The notes under the pieces: model-generated
What the model saw: only the letters and a program-made list of their open reading frames with translations
The model's database searches: none
What the model was told of the DNA's origin: nothing
In this document: positions 55,083-64,000 of the stretch, in pieces
Layout of the letters: each line of letters opens with the position of its first letter
Position numbering within the stretch: the first letter of the stretch is position 1
Position numbers and translations under genes: made by a program
NCBI GenBank assembly: GCA_960531495.1
Contig: OY482851.1
Coordinates: 17,339,321 to 17,403,320 of the forward strand
Origin: Zeus faber
Taxonomy: Eukaryota; Chordata; Actinopteri; Zeiformes; Zeidae
Reading direction: 5' to 3'
Length of the DNA stretch: 64,000 nt

Positions 55083-58000
55083 TCACAGGAGCTGGCACCA
55101 GCCTTGGCTCTTCTGGGAGAGAGTGCTGGCCCATGTCATTAGTGACAGATTGCGGTCTTCATAGGGTGGATAACGTAGATAAGTGACACACTCGAACCGT
55201 GTGCCTCTTAGCAGGCATGATTTCCTGTGAGAGAAGGTGTCAAAGCTGTTGCGCCCATGGTAGGAACCCATCCCACTGGCTCCTGTCGAGTTAGAAGTGA
55301 AACAGAGTTGACATATTGCAGGCTGTATCCCCCACCTCTCAGCTCGGCACAATTGGCAGTCTAATTTATCAGCCCTTATTTATTATGGTGCATGGCAGTA
55401 ACTTACCAACTCCGCCGAACGGCAAGACCACCATGAGACTTTGCAAGATGCTGTCATTGGAGCAAAAACTTCCACTTGAGGTCTCACTCATGAGCCTTGA
55501 GATGACCTGCATTGCCAATATTATATAGAATATTACGAAATTCCGATGATTAGATGTAATATGAATTTTGTACAAGTCATGCAATGAACTCTGAATGGAT
55601 AAAAATTATTTTCACCTTGCTGTTGCTTGAGTAAGCGTACAAACACAGAGGTTTCTCTTGCTTATTAATAAAGGCAATTGCATCATCAACGTTGTTTATG
55701 TCCAGAATTGGAAGAACTGGGCCAAACACTTCATGTTGCATGATGGGGTCGGATTCCATCACCTCTGTGAGAATTGTCGGGGCTTCAGACAAAATCAAAA
55801 TGTTAAGTGACAGTTACGTATTGCACCACCACATATCGTACCATAAAACGCATTCAAATAAATCGGCCATAAAAATTACCTATATATTTCTGTGCTTCAA
55901 TCACCTGCCCACCCACAGCCAACTTGCCAGATCTCCACAGCAAGTCTCTCGTGCGGTTGAAGCTTTCGAGATTCACCATGCGGCCAAAGCTCCTGGACTC
56001 TTGAGGATCAGTGCCGTAGAACTGCAAGAGGCAGCACTTTAGGGCGTGGACCAGCCGTGCTTTGACGTCCACATGGCACAGGATGTAGTCAGGAGCAACC
56101 AAGCTCTGCCCGGCGTTGTGGAAGCGCGCCCAGGCAATGCGTTGGGCTGCAGTAGAGATGTCACATTGCTGGTCTACGTAACAAGGGTTCTTGCCGCTAA
56201 GAACCAGCGTTATTGGAGTGAGTGTGCGAGCCGCTGCCTGAGCAACTCTGCTCCCCTCTTCTCGGTTCCCTACGGTGGGACAGTTTTATTCAACACATTG
56301 GGAGCGTTTCAAAGTTAGGAAATACCAATCATTTAAGTGTGATCTATATTTACCTATAAAGAAGACATGATCAAATTTGAGTTCCACTACATCGGCCAAG
56401 TTATTCATACCAGCAAGAATCACATGGAAGCACTCCTAATAAAAGAATAATTGAACACAGATGACATTTATTCAACACAGTGCTCACACCATTAAGCTAC
56501 AGAAGCTCTTGACTTGCTGAGTGCAACACTGACCTACTAATGACTGCAGTTCCGAGCAGCAAGATGCAATTCAATCCAATTTCAAAGAAAGAGTCTTCCA
56601 CCGTCAAGACTTTTTACTACTTACATTGTCAAGATATGAGGGGATGAGGCGGTGCAACAGCTCCGCTGTGTGGGGGGTGTGCTCAGATGGGTTGATTATT
56701 GCACAGTTTCCTATGGACATCAACACAGCGTTTTAATACTTTCAGGGAATGGGGGATGCTTAAAAACATTTGAATGACTAAAGGTTTCTCATTGCACCTG
56801 CTGCAATAGCGCCGACAAGTGGCACCAAACACAGCTGGACAGGACTGGACCAGGCCCCCACGATGAACACCACCCCAAGCGGCTCGTTCACAACCACACA
56901 CTCATCCAATGTGGTGGACTACACCAATCACAAACGGACAAACTGAGTTAATAATAAAAACAAGTTGCAGCACGGTCATGCGACACTGTGAAGTTAGTAC
57001 TGAGTTACAATGCAGGGCAACTTTAATCTTAAAATTGGAACAAGCCACTGAAGTTCTAATCTGATTTGTCAAAGTCTACACAATGCATTGCTTTGTGGCC
57101 GGGAGACGGAATGTTCTCCCTGAAAGGTTTAAACCATGAGGAATCCAAACAATGTTAAGAGGATGTGGACTATAATACATTTGCAAAACACACCCGTTCA
57201 TCTCACCAGGTTTCTTTCCACATGCTGTGGCTGCATCCACTTCTTGAGATTGTTAATAGCGTGAAGAGCCTCGTTTTTTACGAGGATGAGCTCCGACACA
57301 ACTGTCTCGAAACGTGGCTGGGTACAAACAAAAGCACAAGCTCCAAATCAATGGGGCAGTACGGCAACAAAAAATTTAAGCATTACTTTCAACAATTTAA
57401 ATTGGCAATTAATCTGATAATATGACATTTTAAATCTTTAGCAAACATGCAGCACTAGTGATAAGTGATCAGAGCGCCGATGCTTTATCCCACACCTTAT
57501 GGAGGTCCCTTCCAAGAGCTTCCACAAAGTCACACTCATGTTCCACCAGCATCTGCACAACAGCCTCCAGCTGAGCAAGTCTGAAGCTTTCCTTGATGGG
57601 ACGTCCGGCTTGGAAGGCGGCCTTGGCCCTCTTCAGCAGCTCCCCACACTCCAAAAGATAAGTCCTTAGACAAGGCTCCCCCAGCCTGGTTCTGAAAGAG
57701 AGAACAACGCTGTGTTTATACTAGGAGGCATTTTATAAATCTATGACAAGCTGCGTCTTCAGAATATGATGATCCATGTGTTGCATCCATCGCCACCTTC
57801 TACAAGTTAAGCGGCCATTCCTTTGACAAGCATAACATGCCCTCACTTTTCCACTCATGTTTTCTCTGCAGAGTTGGTCTCCCTAAATAGACCGAGTGCA
57901 CGGTCAAGCCGATAGTCAAAGTTAGAAACGAGGTGTTGAGAACATGCCCCACTAGTAGAGAGGATAGTGACATTCCTCATCCAGCCAATCAGGGTATGGA

Positions 58001-58571
58001 CATCAAGAAAGCTAGAAAATACAGTCACGACAACGGAATATTTTAAATTGAAGGGACATAATAATAATGATCATTACAGTATGTAATTAGAATCCTTAGT
58101 AGTTCATTTTAGTTCATTTTATATTATATTTCAAAATAGTTTATATTTATTGTAGTTTTTATATGCATAATTTAGGAAACTATGCATGTAAAATGTATTA
58201 GTATAGGAGTAAAACATATGAAATTATTGTTTATTAAATATTTTATGATTATGATTATTAGGTTCAGGGGTTATAATGTGGCGTTATAAATAATTGAATG
58301 TGAACAAAATTAAGATAATTACATGACGATAAATAATATATTTTCGGGTGTACAGTCATAAAAACAACAAAGCCGGCGCTTTTACCAAATAAAATAAGTT
58401 ACTGTACTAACCTAACCTCCGAATTAGAAATAGAACCGGCGCGTCCCAACGGTGACGCGCGGCGCACACGCGTCGGTGAGACGCGGCAGGACCAGTTGAC
58501 GCGTCCCGTTCCACTCACCTCCGCAGTGTTTTGAACCACTGCGCTGGGGAAGGGCTGGCAGCAGTACTCAT
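55083..58571 (-). CDS. ALDH3B-like protein lacking all catalytic residues (candidate pseudoenzyme), 10 exons, 501 aa
   Basis: Aldehyde dehydrogenase superfamily, class 3, closest by eye to ALDH3B1. Exons on the minus strand: 58571-58519, 57691-57496, 57317-57207, 56918-56798, 56710-56625, 56435-56354, 56269-55880, 55782-55616, 55506-55407, 55282-55083. All introns are GT/AG and phases close over 1506 nt to TGA. Family landmarks: LGRDLHK (77-83), [13 protein letters not shown] (151-163), [28 protein letters not shown] (364-372), LPFGGVGASGMG and [14 protein letters not shown]. Catalytic positions are substituted: PWNYP reads AWSSP (Asn to Ser144), KPSE reads NPSE (Lys to Asn167), LELGGK reads LVLSGK (Glu to Val239) and GQTCVAPD reads GQSLVAPD (Cys to Leu273). 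Spacing between these sites equals that of active ALDH3 enzymes, so they are substitutions, not misalignment. The N-terminus is about 30 residues longer than human ALDH3B1 (468 aa), and the C-terminus is CQLL, a CaaX box. Dehydrogenase activity is very unlikely; a scaffold or regulatory role is inference. Confidence 0.93.
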
Positions 58572-58787
58572 GGTAATATATATATATATTTAAAAAAATA
58601 CTAATAATAAAAACGGCAGCGTTTAGCATACAGCTGCAGGACTCTGGATATTCAAGTTGTTGTTGAGATCAAACCAGTTCACACAGTTCACCTGCAACGA
58701 GTCGCGCGGGAGGGAAGGGCCGAGCGGAATAAAAACGCGATCCAGGCGCGCGTTGCTTCATTAATCCTCAATTATCCGGCGGGGGGG

Positions 58788-58790
<3 letters not shown>
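58572..58790 (-). promoter_or_regulatory. CpG-rich upstream region of the ALDH3B-like gene
   Basis: The first coding exon and the DNA just upstream of it are rich in CpG (many CGCG and GCGC words at 58435-58520 and 58695-58755) against AT-rich flanks, as expected for a constitutive vertebrate promoter. The block ends at a (CA)n array. No TATA box in a convincing position was seen. The transcription start cannot be fixed from sequence alone. Confidence 0.45.

Positions 58791-58792
<2 letters not shown>

Positions 58793-58860
<68 letters not shown>
58793..58860. repeat. (CA)n microsatellite
   Basis: Near-perfect CA dinucleotide tract with one TA interruption, just upstream of the ALDH3B-like promoter. 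Confidence 0.98.
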
Positions 58861-58863
<3 letters not shown>

Positions 58864-58956
58864 CTGGATGGAGAAAAGACACATGACATCACGAAGAAGT
58901 CAAAAGCATAGAATGTCTAAGACAACACACCGTGGATAGTCATCAGTCACTGATCC

Positions 58957-58957
<1 letters not shown>

Positions 58958-58992
<35 letters not shown>
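58958..58992. repeat. (AAT)n microsatellite passing into (GAT)n
   Basis: Direct trinucleotide repeat between the ALDH3B-like gene and the ube3b 3' end. Confidence 0.95.
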
Positions 58993-59289
58993 TGATGATG
59001 AAGGGAGCAATGTGGTGTTCCAGCTCAGATCCAGAACCACGAGGCTCAGCAGGTGAAGGGTGTTAACCTGATCAACAAGTTCAGAGAATCAGTCAGCATT
59101 TCAAAATGGATGAAGGAATAAGGCGACAAAGACTCAGCGTGTTGTTAGGTAAATGATTTATATTATAATGGAATACATGTTTTAATGTATTCAAGACTAC
59201 TTTACACATGGGAGAACGTTTACATTGGAGTCGCCCTTTCAAAACTTTATTCCTTATTAGTGCAGCCACTTTCAAAGACACTTAAAAAG

Positions 59290-61327
59290 GAGGACACAGA
59301 CTTTATTGGGATGTCCCGCAAATGTTCTAGCTCTTTTTTTTATCGATGACTTGTAAATGGGCTTTGAATGGAAATGAGCTTTGACAGTCTGCTGTAATAT
59401 CCACCGTTCAGTTTGTTGACATCATTTGAAGCGAAATGACTGACCTCATCGTTCAAGACAAGCAATGCTTTGGAGGTTTCCCATCCATATCTGTGGTGTT
59501 AGAACTCCTCGTTTAGACAATAGGAGCAAATACAGCAGTGGTCTTCTCAAAATGATCACTCATCTGTAAAAACCTTAAGTTAATAAATCAAGATTTTTTC
59601 CTTCCTGGTGCTATTTTTTTTACATAGTGGACGGCTTCAAAGCCCGGTTAAGTCGACTGCAGGCATTAGTAGATTTCTAGACCCTGAAAATAAAAAATAA
59701 TAGCCATTAGTCAAAGGTTTTCATAATATAGAATTTAAGTGTGGCTTATATATACTGTGTGTGTGTGTGTGTATATATTTATCTCCAAAGCATTTTTATC
59801 TTTTCAAATGAACAACCCCTCGTTGAATTTGACTAGAAAAACAAATTGTTAAATTGCTAACCCTGTTTAATGCATTTTTTTGACTGTCTACAACATTCAC
59901 TATAATCTCCCTTTATCAAAATGCAACAAACAGCGGGATTAATGTGCAAGATTTCTATAGAAGGGGGGGGGGGGGGGACATCAAAACAAGCTGTCAGGTA
60001 CAGTTAATGGACCAGGCCATGACATCATGTTGAGGTTTTCTCCTCAAAGTCTTTTCAACATGGCTTAGAAAGTCCACTTGGATAGGAGAGCGTTGGAAAA
60101 TATCCCTCCTCGGTCGCCGTAGTGGTAGGACAGTGGTTGGGTTTCCTCCGGCTTTTCTCTTCTTAGTAGGAGCAGAGAGCAGCAGAAGTGTCCTGCCCTG
60201 TGCGTATGGCTTCATTCCAAGAGACTTGGTTATTGGTTTCACTCGAAAGACAGACAATCTGACTTTTAGCAAGGGGGGAACATACATGAGGCACTCAGCA
60301 TTATTAAAAAGGATTGTGAGAATTAGTACAAAGACGTGATTGCCCCTGCTCTTCCTTTTTTTTTTTTTTTTTTTTCGTAGACATGTCAAGCCGGTTCCAT
60401 TCTCCAAAAGAAAGGGCGTTAAGAGTCGGGTCTTCTTTGTCTAAAACAACAGCATATCAAAGAATTGTCGCATCAACAAATAAAATCGCTGCGTCGCCAG
60501 ATCTGAGGCTGTAAGTGTTCAGATGTGTCTCAGAGAGAGAGAAGAGTAGTCCACAGGGTCAACGCCACTTTGAAAAGGTGACTGTCGTGTCTTAAGTTGA
60601 GAAATGGAATGAGGTCAACAGCATTTACTGCCTTAATGTATAAGGGACGAGCTGCAATCAAATCGGGAACACTTTTTTTTTTTTTTTTTTTGAATCCTTC
60701 ACAGAAGTTGAACATGTGGCATTGATTTGTCTTCTTTTTATAAAAAGGTGCATCATGTTCGGCAATACTTTGTACGACTCGCCTAAGACCAGCTGGAACC
60801 CCCTTAGACTAAGGTGTCCAAGCTGGGATGTGTGTCATTAACGTGTCCCCTGGTAATTCCCACGTGAATCAATCATGTGTCGTACGGCTTGCATTGCATT
60901 GGTATAGTTTTTCCAATTCACTTTGACAAGGGAGTGTTGGATCTGAAAATTTCTATTCTTTTAAGCCTGAGAGAAAAAAAAAAAAAAAAAAAAGATCTGG
61001 CCATAGTTCAGCATTTCATCAAATTGAATATATGCATTAAAAATTGGGAAGGAAGATGCTGAAGAATATAACTGGGCCACAAAAACAGCATTTCCTTAAA
61101 ATAAAAGGATGGTTGACGCTCTTAAATTGTTTTCACTTAATGGCAGCCGTTACTTTGGCTAGACCATGCCACCAGGCTGAAGAAGAGTGGGGGGGAAAGT
61201 CTGGTTTGAACAAGCAGGGAGAAGGGACTGTGTGTGTCCTTAACAATTGCCCTTTATTTCAGTGGTGCTTAGTCCATGTGAGCACGTCAGCCCCTTGATG
61301 GGCACCTTCCGTCCAGACACGGGCTGG
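59290..61327 (-). other. Likely ube3b 3' UTR and downstream intergenic DNA
   Basis: No coding exon is visible here. On the minus strand AATAAA polyadenylation signals occur soon after the ube3b stop (complement of 61253-61258) and much further on (near 59300), so short and long 3' UTR forms are possible. The block holds several A/T runs (60358-60375, 60668-60691, 60971-60993) and a G run (59965-59978). The open frame at 59994-60407 resembles no family known to me and is rich in Lys from a poly-A run. Confidence 0.4.
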
Positions 61328-63933
<2,606 letters not shown>

Positions 63934-64000
63934 CTGGAAGAGGGGAGTTATAGTTACTAGTTTGCGGTGACTATGAGTTTGTTTTTTTTGTTTTTTTTTT

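Noticed and set aside
55083..58571. Calling the ALDH3B-like gene a pseudogene
   Set aside because: No frameshift, stop or damaged splice site was found in ten exons, and non-catalytic motifs are well kept. A constrained pseudoenzyme fits better than neutral decay.
59994..60407. 137-codon minus-strand frame downstream of ube3b
   Set aside because: Poly-Lys from a homopolymer run and no recognised domain; most likely 3' UTR or intergenic sequence.

Overview
The window is vertebrate nuclear DNA, almost certainly from a ray-finned (teleost) fish. Genes are split into short exons with GT/AG introns, introns are compact, and long, nearly pure (CA)n/(GT)n microsatellites are very dense. Four protein-coding genes can be supported, all in the right-hand quarter (about 47-64 kb). 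No tRNA, rRNA, CRISPR or bacterial-type feature was seen.

Gene cluster, left to right: mvk (mevalonate kinase, minus strand, complete, 10 coding exons, 397 aa); mmab (cob(I)alamin adenosyltransferase, plus strand, complete, 9 exons, 231 aa), head-to-head with mvk across a short CCAAT-box promoter; an ALDH3B-like gene (minus strand, complete, 10 exons, 501 aa), tail-to-tail with mmab; and the last nine coding exons of ube3b (HECT E3 ubiquitin ligase, minus strand), which runs off the right edge. Reading frames and splice phases were followed exon by exon by hand and close in all four genes. The order mvk-mmab-ube3b and their relative strands match the mammalian UBE3B-MMAB-MVK cluster, with the ALDH3B-like gene inserted between mmab and ube3b.

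The most interesting observation is that the ALDH3B-like gene is fully open and correctly spliced, yet lacks every chemical residue of an aldehyde dehydrogenase: catalytic Cys to Leu273, general-base Glu to Val239, oxyanion Asn to Ser144, and the NAD-binding Lys of KPSE to Asn167. The fold-defining motifs around them, and a C-terminal CaaX-type ending (CQLL), are kept. It looks like a membrane-anchored pseudoenzyme rather than a decayed gene.

The left part (about 1-46.7 kb) is a gene-poor interval with no convincing coding exon. It holds many microsatellites, a roughly 710-bp (GACA)n array, one hAT-type MITE, a possible tRNA-derived SINE scrap, several stretches resembling conserved non-coding enhancers of developmental-gene deserts, and a CpG-rich, triple-CCAAT island near 7.2-8.35 kb that may be the promoter and 5' exon of a gene transcribed leftwards out of the window. 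In mammals the gene beyond MVK on this side is FAM222A. That link is a synteny inference only.
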